From contig CASIAX010000004.1 of the NCBI GenBank assembly GCA_949372955.1, positions 1 through 64,000 of the forward strand: a DNA stretch of 64,000 bases, read 5' to 3'. This document shows positions 18,135 through 27,270 of this stretch, one piece after another. Under the pieces are notes generated by a model. That model worked only from the letters and a program-made list of their open reading frames with translations. It did not search any database and was not told the DNA's origin. Origin of the DNA: SGZJ01 sp949372955 (GTDB lineage: Bacteria; Bacteroidota; Bacteroidia; Flavobacteriales; Flavobacteriaceae). The translations under genes and the position numbers were made by a program. Position 1 is the first letter of the stretch. Every line of letters begins with the position of its first letter.

Positions 18135-20984
18135 TTACTCTGCATAGGATTCTATTGGATCACAACTACACATGAGGTTTCTATCTCCATATGCATCATC
18201 TACTCTTCTAACGGATGCCCAAAACTTGTTCTCTTTTACATATTCTAACGGGTAAGCAGCCTTTGCTCTTGAATAGTCGTACTCCCACTTATCTGCTGTA
18301 ACCATTTCCAAAGTATGTGGGGCATTTTTCAATAGATTGCCATTGTCTTGCATTGAACAGGTTTCAATTTCTTTTCTAATTTCTAACATTGCATCACAAA
18401 AACGATCAAGCTCTCCTTTGCTTTCGCTTTCTGTTGGCTCTATCATCATTGTTCCAGCTACTGGAAAAGAAACTGTTGGAGAATGAAAGCCATAATCCAT
18501 TAATCTTTTCGCGATATCGGTTACTTCAATTCCATTTGCTTTAAATGGCCTACAATCAATTATCATTTCATGAGCTGCTCTACCATTTTCACCAGAGTAC
18601 AATACTTCGTAATTTCCAGATAATCTTTCTTTTATATAGTTGGCATTCAAAATAGCAATCTTAGTAGAGTTTGTTACCCCTTCACTACCTAACATTTTTA
18701 TGTAACCATAAGAAATTAGGCATGCAAGTGCAGAGCCAAATGGTGCAGAAGATATTGAGTCTATTGCTTTAGTTCCACCTGTCTTTATTATTGGGTTTGA
18801 TGGTAGAAATGGGGCTAATTGTTTAGCGACACAAATTGGTCCGACTCCAGGACCACCACCACCATGAGGGATGGCAAATGTCTTATGAAGGTTTAGGTGG
18901 CAAACATCAGCTCCAATTGCGGCAGGATTAGTTAGTCCAACTTGAGCATTCATATTTGCACCATCCATATATACTTGCCCTCCATTTTCATGAATAATAT
19001 TTGTTATATCAACAATATCAGCTTCGAAAACTCCGTGGGTAGACGGATAGGTTATCATTAAGGCAGCTAAATTTTCTTTATGTTCTATTGCTTTACTTTT
19101 TAGATCTTCAATATCAATATTTCCATCATCGGATGCTTTGGTAACTATCACCTTCATTCCTGCCATAACTGCACTGGCTGGGTTTGTACCATGTGCTGAA
19201 GAAGGTATTAAGCATATATTTCTATTATGATCGCCATTGTCTTGATGATATGCTCTAATTACCATTAGTCCTGCAAACTCGCCTTGCGCTCCTGAGTTAG
19301 GCTGCAGAGAAGTAGCAGCAAAGCCAGTAATGGTTGATAATTGGTTTTCTAAATTTTTAAGGATATATTGATAACCTCTTGCTTGAAATATTGGAGCAAA
19401 TGGATGTATGTTTATCCATCTATTCCAACTAAGAGGCAGCATTTCTGCAGCAGCATTTAATTTCATTGTACAAGAACCTAGCGGGATCATAGAATGAGTT
19501 AATGATAAATCTTTTCTTTCTAAAGAAACAATATATCTCATTAGTTCAGTCTCAGAATGATATTTATTAAAAACAGAATTAGTTAAAAAAGTAGTCTTTC
19601 TTATTAAATTATCAGGGATCTTACTTTCGTTTTTTAAGTTGATAATCTTATCCGTACTATTATTTGTTGCTATAGAAAAAATTGAAACTATGGTATTTAA
19701 ATCTTCAATAGTTGTAGTTTCATTTATTGATATTGAGACTGTATTTTCATCAGGGTAATAAAAGTTAATCTCATTTAAATTAGCTTCACTTTTTATTTTT
19801 TCTATATCAATCCTAATTCTAATAGTATCAAAGAAATGATTATTTAATTGCTTTAAACCTAATGAAGTTAATTTTTCAGCTAAAACAATAGTACTGTTAT
19901 GAACTCTATTTGCTATGTTCTTTAATCCATTAGGACCGTGATAAACGGAATACATTCCGGCCATTACTGCTAATAAAACCTGAGATGTACAAATGTTAGA
20001 TGTAGCTTTATCTCTTTTAATATGTTGCTCTCTAGTTTGTAATGCCATTCTAAGAGCTCTATCTCCATTAGTATCTACTGTCACTCCAATAATTCTTCCA
20101 GGAATACTTCTTTTATAAATTTCTTTGGTTGCAAAATATGCTGCATGTGGACCTCCGTAGCCCAAAGGGATACCAAATCTTTGAGTTGTTCCTACCACTA
20201 CATCAGCTCCGAACTTTCCTGGTGATTCTAAAATCGTTAAACTTAAAATATCTGCAGCAACTGCTATTTTTATATCATTATCATTACAACTTTTAATAAA
20301 TTTAGAGCTGTCAGTTACTTCTCCATTAGCACTAGGGTATTGAATAAATGCACCATAAAATTTATTAGAATCAAAGCTGAACTTGTTTTCATCTTCTACA
20401 ACAAGCTCAATGCCTAAAGGATTAGATCTTGTTTTTAAAAGAGAAAGAGTTTGCGGAAATATATTTTTAGAAACAAAAAACTTATTAATATTATTTTTTT
20501 TCTGATCTCTAGATCTGACTGCAAAAAGTAGTGTCATCGCTTCTGCTGCTGCTGTACTTTCATCTAATAGTGACGCATTTGCTAGCTCCATACCAGTTAA
20601 ATCACATACCATGGTTTGAAAGTTTAACAAAGCTTCAAGCCTACCTTGGGCTATTTCAGCTTGATAAGGAGTGTAAGCAGTGTACCACCCTGGACTTTCT
20701 AGTATGTTTCTTTGAATTACAGCCGGTAAATAAGATCTGTTATATCCTAAACCTATGTATGTTTTAAATACTTTATTTAAGTGAGATATACCCTTTAAAT
20801 GCATTAAATAATCCGACTCGCTTAATGGATCTTCTAATTCAAGAGCATTTTTTAATCTAATATTTTCAGGGATTGTATCTTCAATTAATTCATCAATAGA
20901 TGACGCATTTACAGTTTTGAGCATTAGTTTTATATCAGACTCTCTAGGTCCAATATGTCTACTTGAAAAAGATTCTGTATTCAT
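18135..20984 (-). CDS. gcvP: Glycine dehydrogenase (decarboxylating), P-protein
   Basis: A 949-residue PLP enzyme of the glycine cleavage system. It decarboxylates glycine and passes the aminomethyl group to lipoyl-GcvH. Both halves of the fused P-protein are present, and PLP Lys701 lies in LHKTFAIPHGGGGPG. The beginning (FSSRHIGPRESDIKLML) and EPTESESKGELDRFCDAM are family hallmarks. The chosen ATG at 20984 starts MNTESFSSRHIGP; a TTG 12 bases upstream is also in frame. A TACTTTTG box lies 24 bases before the ATG. The gcvH and gcvT partners are not in the window. Confidence 0.97.
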   Translation of the reverse strand: MNTESFSSRHIGPRESDIKLMLKTVNASSIDELIEDTIPENIRLKNALELEDPLSESDYLMHLKGISHLNKVFKTYIGLGYNRSYLPAVIQRNILESPGWYTAYTPYQAEIAQGRLEALLNFQTMVCDLTGMELANASLLDESTAAAEAMTLLFAVRSRDQKKNNINKFFVSKNIFPQTLSLLKTRSNPLGIELVVEDENKFSFDSNKFYGAFIQYPSANGEVTDSSKFIKSCNDNDIKIAVAADILSLTILESPGKFGADVVVGTTQRFGIPLGYGGPHAAYFATKEIYKRSIPGRIIGVTVDTNGDRALRMALQTREQHIKRDKATSNICTSQVLLAVMAGMYSVYHGPNGLKNIANRVHNSTIVLAEKLTSLGLKQLNNHFFDTIRIRIDIEKIKSEANLNEINFYYPDENTVSISINETTTIEDLNTIVSIFSIATNNSTDKIINLKNESKIPDNLIRKTTFLTNSVFNKYHSETELMRYIVSLERKDLSLTHSMIPLGSCTMKLNAAAEMLPLSWNRWINIHPFAPIFQARGYQYILKNLENQLSTITGFAATSLQPNSGAQGEFAGLMVIRAYHQDNGDHNRNICLIPSSAHGTNPASAVMAGMKVIVTKASDDGNIDIEDLKSKAIEHKENLAALMITYPSTHGVFEADIVDITNIIHENGGQVYMDGANMNAQVGLTNPAAIGADVCHLNLHKTFAIPHGGGGPGVGPICVAKQLAPFLPSNPIIKTGGTKAIDSISSAPFGSALACLISYGYIKMLGSEGVTNSTKIAILNANYIKERLSGNYEVLYSGENGRAAHEMIIDCRPFKANGIEVTDIAKRLMDYGFHSPTVSFPVAGTMMIEPTESESKGELDRFCDAMLEIRKEIETCSMQDNGNLLKNAPHTLEMVTADKWEYDYSRAKAAYPLEYVKENKFWASVRRVDDAYGDRNLMCSCDPIESYAE

Positions 20985-21008
20985 AGCAAAAATCAAAATT
21001 TATGTATG

Positions 21009-21016
21009 CAAAAGTA
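21009..21016 (-). promoter_or_regulatory. Promoter -7 box of gcvP
   Basis: The minus strand reads TACTTTTG, a perfect TAnnTTTG box, ending 24 bases before the gcvP ATG. No good TTTG was found at the -33 spacing. I saw no glycine riboswitch-like sequence in the short leader. Confidence 0.55.
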
Positions 21017-21084
21017 ATTAATTATTGATATTTTTATCACATTATTTTTATAATAAATATTAAATAATTATACAATTTATTAAC

Positions 21085-21940
21085 ATTAAAAATATCACTT
21101 CTAAACTTTTTGATTTTTACATTAATTCTAGCATGCACGTCTCATTAGCGGTTGTATGTATTCAAGTATTAACTTTTTTTAAATTTGATATAAATTTAAA
21201 TTATAGTTTACATCTCTTTACCTTTTTGTCAACGTTAGTTGCATATAATTTTATTAAGTATTTTGAATTAAGTTTAGCTAAAGACATCCTGTATAGTAAG
21301 TCTCTTAAATTAATTTACTATATAACTATTGTTTCATTTATTTCTTGTCTTTTTATAATACCAATGTTGTCTAAGCTTGAGTTGATTACCATTTTTACAA
21401 TCAGTTCACTAACGGTGCTTTATATTTTACCAATCAATTCACTAAATAAAAAAAAGACAAACCTTAGAAATACAGAGGGTGTTAAAATATTTATTGTAGC
21501 AGCCGCTTGGAGTTTATTAACAGTTTTACTGCCAATTATTGACTTCTTTGATAAAATAGATGTTATTGGAACGATCTACTTTATTCAAATTTTTATTTAT
21601 GTATTTGTAGCTATTATTCCCTTTGACATAAGAGATTTAAATTTAGATATAAGAAATCTAAATACAGTTCCGCAAAATATTGGGATTCAAAAGGCTAAGA
21701 ACTCTTGGGATTATTTTACTTTTTGTCTTTATTATTTTAGATTTTATACAAGTAATTTTTTTAGAACATGTTAATTTAACTTCAGTTTTAATAAATATTA
21801 TAATTTGTATTATTCTGTCAATTTTACTTTTCAATTCTAGAAAAAATCAAACTAAATATTATGCGTCATTTTGGGTTGAGTCAGTTCCTTTTTTTTGGTT
21901 GTTACTAAATTTCATTTCACACTATTTGAGACCTTTTTAG
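21085..21940 (+). pseudogene. UbiA-like integral membrane protein, frameshifted and lacking a normal start
   Basis: Two frames together encode one membrane protein of about 284 residues with eight or so hydrophobic helices. Frame 1 is open from after the stop at 21061 to 21774 but becomes meaningless after KAKN; frame 2 (to 21940) continues with TLGIILLFVFIILDF. Deleting one A from the AA at 21700-21701 joins them. The N-terminal part ...FDFYINSSMHVSLAV and the IPFDIRDLNLDIRNL motif recall a UbiA-type prenyltransferase-like family of Flavobacteriia. The frame before the ATG at 21133 has clearly conserved-looking residues, so the true start is upstream, yet only ATT/ATA codons are available (best: ATT at 21085). 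Two defects in one gene make decay plausible. Its end overlaps the convergent M3 peptidase by 24 bases. Confidence 0.7.
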
Positions 21941-23932
21941 TAATGCGTCAATTGTTGGTTTACGTCCTCTAAACTTAATGTATAAATCCATTGGGTCTTC
22001 GGTTCCACCTTTGGAAAGAATATTGTTTTTAAATTTTAAAGCAATTTTTTTATTAAATATTCCTTGTTCTTTAAAGTATTCAAATGCATCAGCATCTAAC
22101 ACTTCCGCCCATTTATAGCTGTAATAACCAGCAGAGTAACCACCTTGAAAAATATGTGAAAACCCAGTACTCATGCAGACTTCATCAAGCTCTTTTGTAA
22201 ATGTCAATTTTTCCAGAACTTTAGATTCATATTTTTTAACATCTTTAATTTTCCCTGGATTAATGTTATGCCAATTCATGTCTAAAAGCCCTATGCTTAA
22301 TTGTCTAAGAGTTTGACTTGCCTGGTTGTAATTAGCACTCTTTTTTATTTTTTTTATTAGATCTATTGGAATTACCTTTTTAGTTTCATAATGAAATGCA
22401 AAAAGATTTAATGCCTCTTTTTCGTAGCACCAATTTTCAAATATTTGACTAGGTAACTCTACAAAATCCCAGGAAACATTAGTTCCTGAAAGGCTTTTAA
22501 AAGTTGTATTTGCTAAAATCCCATGTAATGCATGTCCAAACTCATGAAATAAAGTAGTTACTTCGTAAAAAGTCAGTAATGATGGTTTGTTTTTTGTTGG
22601 TTTAGTGAAATTACAAACAATTGAAATATGAGGCCTTTCGTTAGTGTTTTTATATTTATACTGGGGTTTATATGAGGTCATCCAAGCCCCACCTCGTTTG
22701 CCTTCTCTGGGATGAAAATCAGTATAAAGTAATGCTATAAAGTTATTTTTGTCATCTGTGACTTCGTATGTTTTTACTTCTTCACTATAGATATCTACAT
22801 CAAATAATTCTTTAAAGTTTAAACCATATAATTTAGTACTTACTGTAAAAGCACCTTGTAAAACGTTTTGTAGACTGAAATAAGGTTTTAATTCTTCTTG
22901 ATCAATATTGAACTTATGTTTTTTATAGATCTCAGAGTAAAAAGCGGTATCCCATTTTTCTAATCTCTCAATATTATCTATTTTTTTCGCATAATTTTCA
23001 AGTACTTTAAATTCTTTTATTGCTGCAGGTTTAACTTTTTTTACTAAATCTTCTAAGAAATCCATCACAGTTTTTGTGCTTTTGGCCATTCTTTCTTCTA
23101 ATATATATTCAGAATATGATATATACCCAAGAAGCGTAGCTTTCTTATATCTTAAGTTTACGATTTCAAGAACTATCTTTTGATTATCAAATTTATTATT
23201 CTTGAAAGCTCTTTGTCCAAATGCAATAGTAATTTCTTTTCTTAATAGACGATTTTTACAATAAGTCACTAGCGCTGAATAACTAGGATAATCTAATGTA
23301 AATAACCATCCTTTTTTATTTTTTGATTCTGCAAGCATTTTTGCAGCTTCAATATGATCATCAGAGAGTCCATCTAATTTCTTAATATCATTAACTAGTA
23401 GTTGAAAGTCATTAGTTTCTTTCAATAGGTTTTGGCCAAAATCTAGAGACAACTTACTTAGCTTGATATCAATATCTCTTAGCTTATCTTTATTTTCAGC
23501 ATTAAGATTTGCGCCATTCCTTAAAAAAGATTTATACGTCTTATTGAGTAAAGTACTTTTTTCTACTGTCAAAGTACTTTTATCTAAGGAATTATATACA
23601 GAGTTTATTTTGTTATATAATTTATTATTTAATAAAATATAGTTTTTAAGCGTGCTGAGTATTGGAGATATTTTAATTGCAATTTCTTGAATTTCTTTAT
23701 TAGTTTCTGCAGAATTTAGATTAAAAAATATTGATGTGATTCTATCCAATTTTATGCCGGTATAATCAAGAGCTTCTATAGTGTTTTCAAATGTCGGTTT
23801 GTTTTTATTATCAATAATCAAGTTTATTTCAGACTTAAGCTCTTTAATTGCTATTTCTATGGATGATAAATAATCGGAATTTTTTATTTGATTAAATGGT
23901 GCATAATCAAATTTAGTAAGTAAAACGCTCAT
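21917..23932 (-). CDS. M3-family metallopeptidase (oligopeptidase A / Dcp type)
   Basis: A 671-residue zinc peptidase. The HEXXH site is HEFGH (His463, Glu464, His467) within TTLFHEFGHALHGILA, followed by the third-ligand region (NVSWDFVELPSQIFENW) and GGYSAGYYSYKWAEVLDADAF, all diagnostic of M3. There is no signal peptide, so it is probably cytoplasmic and degrades short peptides; Dcp-like or oligopeptidase-A-like specificity cannot be separated by eye. It is six bases after purE and likely the last gene of the purK-purE message. Confidence 0.94.
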   Translation of the reverse strand: MSVLLTKFDYAPFNQIKNSDYLSSIEIAIKELKSEINLIIDNKNKPTFENTIEALDYTGIKLDRITSIFFNLNSAETNKEIQEIAIKISPILSTLKNYILLNNKLYNKINSVYNSLDKSTLTVEKSTLLNKTYKSFLRNGANLNAENKDKLRDIDIKLSKLSLDFGQNLLKETNDFQLLVNDIKKLDGLSDDHIEAAKMLAESKNKKGWLFTLDYPSYSALVTYCKNRLLRKEITIAFGQRAFKNNKFDNQKIVLEIVNLRYKKATLLGYISYSEYILEERMAKSTKTVMDFLEDLVKKVKPAAIKEFKVLENYAKKIDNIERLEKWDTAFYSEIYKKHKFNIDQEELKPYFSLQNVLQGAFTVSTKLYGLNFKELFDVDIYSEEVKTYEVTDDKNNFIALLYTDFHPREGKRGGAWMTSYKPQYKYKNTNERPHISIVCNFTKPTKNKPSLLTFYEVTTLFHEFGHALHGILANTTFKSLSGTNVSWDFVELPSQIFENWCYEKEALNLFAFHYETKKVIPIDLIKKIKKSANYNQASQTLRQLSIGLLDMNWHNINPGKIKDVKKYESKVLEKLTFTKELDEVCMSTGFSHIFQGGYSAGYYSYKWAEVLDADAFEYFKEQGIFNKKIALKFKNNILSKGGTEDPMDLYIKFRGRKPTIDALLKRSQIV

Positions 23933-23938
23933 ATTTAT

Positions 23939-24418
23939 CTATAAATTTTTAGAAGAATCAATTGAATTCTTTTCCAAACTATTCTTATAGAACTCTAGCT
24001 TATCTGCAATGTTTTTGTCAAATGTAGCTATTATTTGAGCTGCTAATATTCCAGCATTTTTAGATGCATTTAAAGCTACAGTTGCAACAGGAACACCGTT
24101 TGGCATTTGTAAAATAGATAAAATTGAATCCCAACCATCTAAAGAGTTGCTAGATTTGACAGGCACTCCAATAACTGGTATTGTTGTCAGCGATGCAACC
24201 ATTCCAGGAAGATGAGCTGCTCCGCCAGCACCTGCAATGATAACTTTTAGTCCTCTTGTTTTTGCGTTTTTTGCGTAATCAAACATTTTTTGAGGAGTTC
24301 GGTGCGCTGACACTATATCCACTTCAATTTCAATTTCAAATTCTTTTAAAATATCTATTGCATTTTGCATCACTGGAAGATCACTCTTACTTCCCATTAT
24401 TATTCCAATTTGTTTCAT
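23939..24418 (-). CDS. purE: N5-carboxyaminoimidazole ribonucleotide mutase
   Basis: A 159-residue class I PurE. It converts N5-CAIR to CAIR in purine synthesis, using the product of PurK. Signature segments: GIIMGSKSDLPVMQ at the N-terminus, SAHRTPQKMFDYA with the catalytic His of the SAHR motif, and AGAGGAAHLPGMVAS. The length equals the family norm. It starts three bases after the purK stop, so the two enzymes of this step are translated together; the M3 peptidase gene follows by six bases. Confidence 0.97.
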   Translation of the reverse strand: MKQIGIIMGSKSDLPVMQNAIDILKEFEIEIEVDIVSAHRTPQKMFDYAKNAKTRGLKVIIAGAGGAAHLPGMVASLTTIPVIGVPVKSSNSLDGWDSILSILQMPNGVPVATVALNASKNAGILAAQIIATFDKNIADKLEFYKNSLEKNSIDSSKNL

Positions 24419-24421
24419 AAC

Positions 24422-25573
24422 CTATTTACTTATTACTTTAATTGATTTTCTTATACTATTCGCTAACTCTTTTGCTTTACTTAAATTCTTATTTACTACA
24501 GTAATATGTCCCATTTTTCTGTTTGGTTTAGTTTCATTTTTTCCATAAATGTGAATACTTGCACCAGCTATATCTAATATCTTCTCAATATTGTGATAAA
24601 CAGCTCTTCCAAAATAATTTTCTTCACCAACTAAATTTATCATAACACCAGGTATCTTTATTGTAGTATTTCCTAAATTCAGGTTTAATATAGCTCTTAA
24701 GTGTTGTTCGAATTGAGATATCACGCAACATTCAATTGTATGATGACCAGAATTATGAGGTCTTGGAGCCACTTCATTTATCAATATTTCATCATCATTA
24801 GTTAAAAAAATCTCGATAGCTAGTAAGCCTACGTGATTGAATGCTCTGGATGTATTTAATGCTAACTTAATCACTTTATTGTTTAATTCATCTGAAATTT
24901 GAGCTGGACAAATTACTTTGTCAACTAAATTAGCTTGGTTAAACTCCATTTCTACAGTTGGAAAGCATACTTCTTGTCCATTATTGTTTCTAGCAACTAT
25001 TACAGATAATTCTTTCTTTATCGAAACCTTAGTTTCTATAATACATTCAATGTTTGGTAGATTTTTAAGGTCTGTAATGTTATTTATTAATTTTACTCCT
25101 TTACCATCGTAACCAAATCTAGCACTTTTCCAAATAAACGGATATTTGTATTTTTCAATTTCTGCCTCTTCAATTAAGTCATTAATATTATCATATGTCT
25201 TAAAAAAAGAAGAGGGTAAACTATGTTTTAAATAAAATTCTTTTTGAACTGATTTATTTTGAATTATTTTAATATTTTCCGATGAAGGATATACTTTTAC
25301 TCCCTCCTCTTCTAATTTTTTTAGTGCATCTGTATTAACATTCTCAATCTCTATTGTTAGTACTTCTACATTTTTACCAAAATTGTATACATCATTGTAA
25401 TTTAATAAATCACCTATAACAAAATCCTCCACTAGCTTACTGCATGGAGCTTCCTTATTAGAGTCCATAACTTTACAGTTAATATTTAGCTTATTAGCTT
25501 CATTAATCAACATTTTTCCAAGTTGACCTCCACCCAATATTCCCAGTTTATTATGTGCGGTATAAAAGTTCAT
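24422..25573 (-). CDS. purK: 5-(carboxyamino)imidazole ribonucleotide synthase
   Basis: A 383-residue ATP-grasp enzyme that carboxylates AIR to N5-CAIR with ATP and bicarbonate. Motifs: KLGILGGGQLGKML near the N-terminus, FIWKSARFGYDGKGVKL, and INEVAPRPHNSGHHTIE. I take the ATG at 25573 (MNFYTAHNKLG); an adjacent ATG at 25576 adds one Met, and the frame is open to 25591. A TATTTTTG box at 25589-25596 argues against the longest form. It starts the purK-purE-M3 unit and is divergent from adk. Confidence 0.96.
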   Translation of the reverse strand: MNFYTAHNKLGILGGGQLGKMLINEANKLNINCKVMDSNKEAPCSKLVEDFVIGDLLNYNDVYNFGKNVEVLTIEIENVNTDALKKLEEEGVKVYPSSENIKIIQNKSVQKEFYLKHSLPSSFFKTYDNINDLIEEAEIEKYKYPFIWKSARFGYDGKGVKLINNITDLKNLPNIECIIETKVSIKKELSVIVARNNNGQEVCFPTVEMEFNQANLVDKVICPAQISDELNNKVIKLALNTSRAFNHVGLLAIEIFLTNDDEILINEVAPRPHNSGHHTIECCVISQFEQHLRAILNLNLGNTTIKIPGVMINLVGEENYFGRAVYHNIEKILDIAGASIHIYGKNETKPNRKMGHITVVNKNLSKAKELANSIRKSIKVISK

Positions 25574-25588
25574 CATTAAATATATCTG

Positions 25589-25596
25589 CAAAAATA
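25589..25596 (-). promoter_or_regulatory. Promoter -7 box of purK-purE
   Basis: The minus strand reads TATTTTTG, a perfect TAnnTTTG, 12-15 bases before the purK ATG pair. A TTTG lies 16 bases upstream of it, slightly closer than the usual 19-22. It is set back to back with the adk promoter. Confidence 0.6.
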
Positions 25597-25641
25597 CGTT
25601 TTAAAATTAAATCAAAAAATAGATTAACCTTTTCAATTGAT

Positions 25642-25649
25642 TATATTTG
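25642..25649 (+). promoter_or_regulatory. Promoter -7 box of adk
   Basis: TATATTTG, a perfect TAnnTTTG, 28 bases before the chosen adk ATG at 25678. It supports that start over the longer open frame beginning at 25555, which would lie upstream of the promoter. Confidence 0.55.
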
Positions 25650-25677
25650 TTTTTTTAATTTTTATAGTAAACTACAC

Positions 25678-26250
25678 ATGATAAATATTGTATTATTTGG
25701 TCCCCCAGGGGCAGGTAAAGGAACCCAGGCTGAGTTTTTAAAGCTTAAGTTTAATCTATTTCACATATCAACTGGAGATGTTTTTAGATTTAATATAAAA
25801 AACAATACACCTCTTGGTCTTATGGCAAAATCATATATTGATAAAGGAGATCTAGTTCCTGACCAAGTTACAATTGACATGTTAAGTGAGGTTGTACGAA
25901 AAAACCTAGATTCTAATGGGTTTATTTTTGACGGTTTCCCAAGAACTAATAAGCAGGCTTTAGCCTTGGATACTTTAATGGCTGAAAACAACTCTACTAT
26001 AAGTGCTATGATTGCTCTTGAAGTTGATGACAAAGTATTAATTTCTAGATTACTAGAAAGAGGTAAGACTAGCGGTAGAATTGACGATTCTAATGAAGTT
26101 ATTATTCAAAACAGAATATCTGAATATTATAAAAAGACTGCAATCTTAAAGAGTTTTTACTTGAAAAAGAACAGATACTTTGGAGTTGACGGACAAGGAA
26201 GTATTGAACATATAACCGATAGACTTAGTAGTGTAATTGAATCACTTTAA
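25678..26250 (+). CDS. adk: Adenylate kinase, short form
   Basis: A 190-residue kinase that converts ATP + AMP to two ADP. The P-loop is GPPGAGKGTQ (8-17), the AMP-binding segment HISTGDVFRFNI follows, and FDGFPRTNKQA is present. The LID region is short (RGKTSGRIDDSNEV) with no zinc cysteines, which is the usual short form in this phylum. The ATG at 25678 starts the conserved MINIVLFGPPGAGKG. It heads the unit adk-obg-mpl-deacetylase-like-HAD with gaps of 11, 10, 4 and -11 bases. Confidence 0.96.
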   Translation: MINIVLFGPPGAGKGTQAEFLKLKFNLFHISTGDVFRFNIKNNTPLGLMAKSYIDKGDLVPDQVTIDMLSEVVRKNLDSNGFIFDGFPRTNKQALALDTLMAENNSTISAMIALEVDDKVLISRLLERGKTSGRIDDSNEVIIQNRISEYYKKTAILKSFYLKKNRYFGVDGQGSIEHITDRLSSVIESL

Positions 26251-26261
26251 TAATTAATTAA

Positions 26262-27260
26262 ATGACTGAAGGTAACTTTGTAGATTACGTTAAAATATTT
26301 GTAACATCTGGAAACGGTGGTAAAGGCTCTATGCACTTACATAGAGAAAAATATATAACTAAAGGTGGTCCTGACGGAGGAGATGGAGGTAGAGGTGGCC
26401 ATATAATTTTAAGAGGAAACTCCAATTATTGGACATTATTACATCTCAAATTTAAAAGACATATTAAAGCTGGCCACGGAGGCCACGGAAGTAAGAGTAG
26501 GAGTACGGGAGCAGATGGTTTTGATTCATTTATTGAAGTACCTTTAGGAACTGTTGTAAGAGACACCTTTACTAATGAAATTGTTTTTGAGATCACTGAT
26601 GAGGGTGAAGAAAAAATTATTTGTAATGGTGGAATGGGTGGAAGAGGTAATTGGCATTTTAAATCGCCAACAAACCAAACTCCAAGATATTCACAGCCAG
26701 GAATTCCATTAGAAGAAAAACAAATCACGCTAGAGTTAAAAGTTTTAGCTGATGTAGGTTTAGTAGGATTTCCAAATGCTGGAAAATCAACTCTTTTGTC
26801 TGTTATAACCTCAGCAAAACCAAAAATTGCAGACTATGAATTTACAACCCTTAAACCAAATTTAGGAATTGTTAAATACAGAGATTATAAGACTTTCGTG
26901 ATGGCAGACATTCCTGGAATTATTGAGGGTGCAGCTGAAGGAAAAGGGTTGGGACACTATTTTTTAAGACATATCGAAAGAAATTCTACCCTTTTGTTTA
27001 TGATTCCAGCTGATGCTAACTGTATAAAAAAACAATATGATATTCTTTTAAGCGAACTAAAAAGATATAACCCTGAAATGCTTGACAAAAATAGGTTAAT
27101 TGCGATAACTAAATCAGACCTTTTAGACGAAGAGTTAACAGACGAATTAACGAAAGAGTTAGACCATAATCTAGATATTGATTATATATTTATATCATCT
27201 CTTACTACCAAAGGAATAGATAAGTTAAAAGATAAACTTTGGTTAATGCTTAATAATTAA
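26262..27260 (+). CDS. obg: GTPase Obg/CgtA
   Basis: A 332-residue GTPase that acts in 50S assembly and growth control. The glycine-rich Obg fold fills residues 1-160 (GGPDGGDGGRGGHI, AGHGGHGSKS). The G domain starts with G1 GFPNAGKST (169-177), then the G3 motif DIPG, and G4 TKSDLLD. The C-terminal OCT domain is absent; the protein ends after the G domain, as in other Bacteroidota. Its position directly after adk is common in Flavobacteriia. Confidence 0.96.
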   Translation: MTEGNFVDYVKIFVTSGNGGKGSMHLHREKYITKGGPDGGDGGRGGHIILRGNSNYWTLLHLKFKRHIKAGHGGHGSKSRSTGADGFDSFIEVPLGTVVRDTFTNEIVFEITDEGEEKIICNGGMGGRGNWHFKSPTNQTPRYSQPGIPLEEKQITLELKVLADVGLVGFPNAGKSTLLSVITSAKPKIADYEFTTLKPNLGIVKYRDYKTFVMADIPGIIEGAAEGKGLGHYFLRHIERNSTLLFMIPADANCIKKQYDILLSELKRYNPEMLDKNRLIAITKSDLLDEELTDELTKELDHNLDIDYIFISSLTTKGIDKLKDKLWLMLNN

Positions 27261-27270
27261 AACAGATTAG

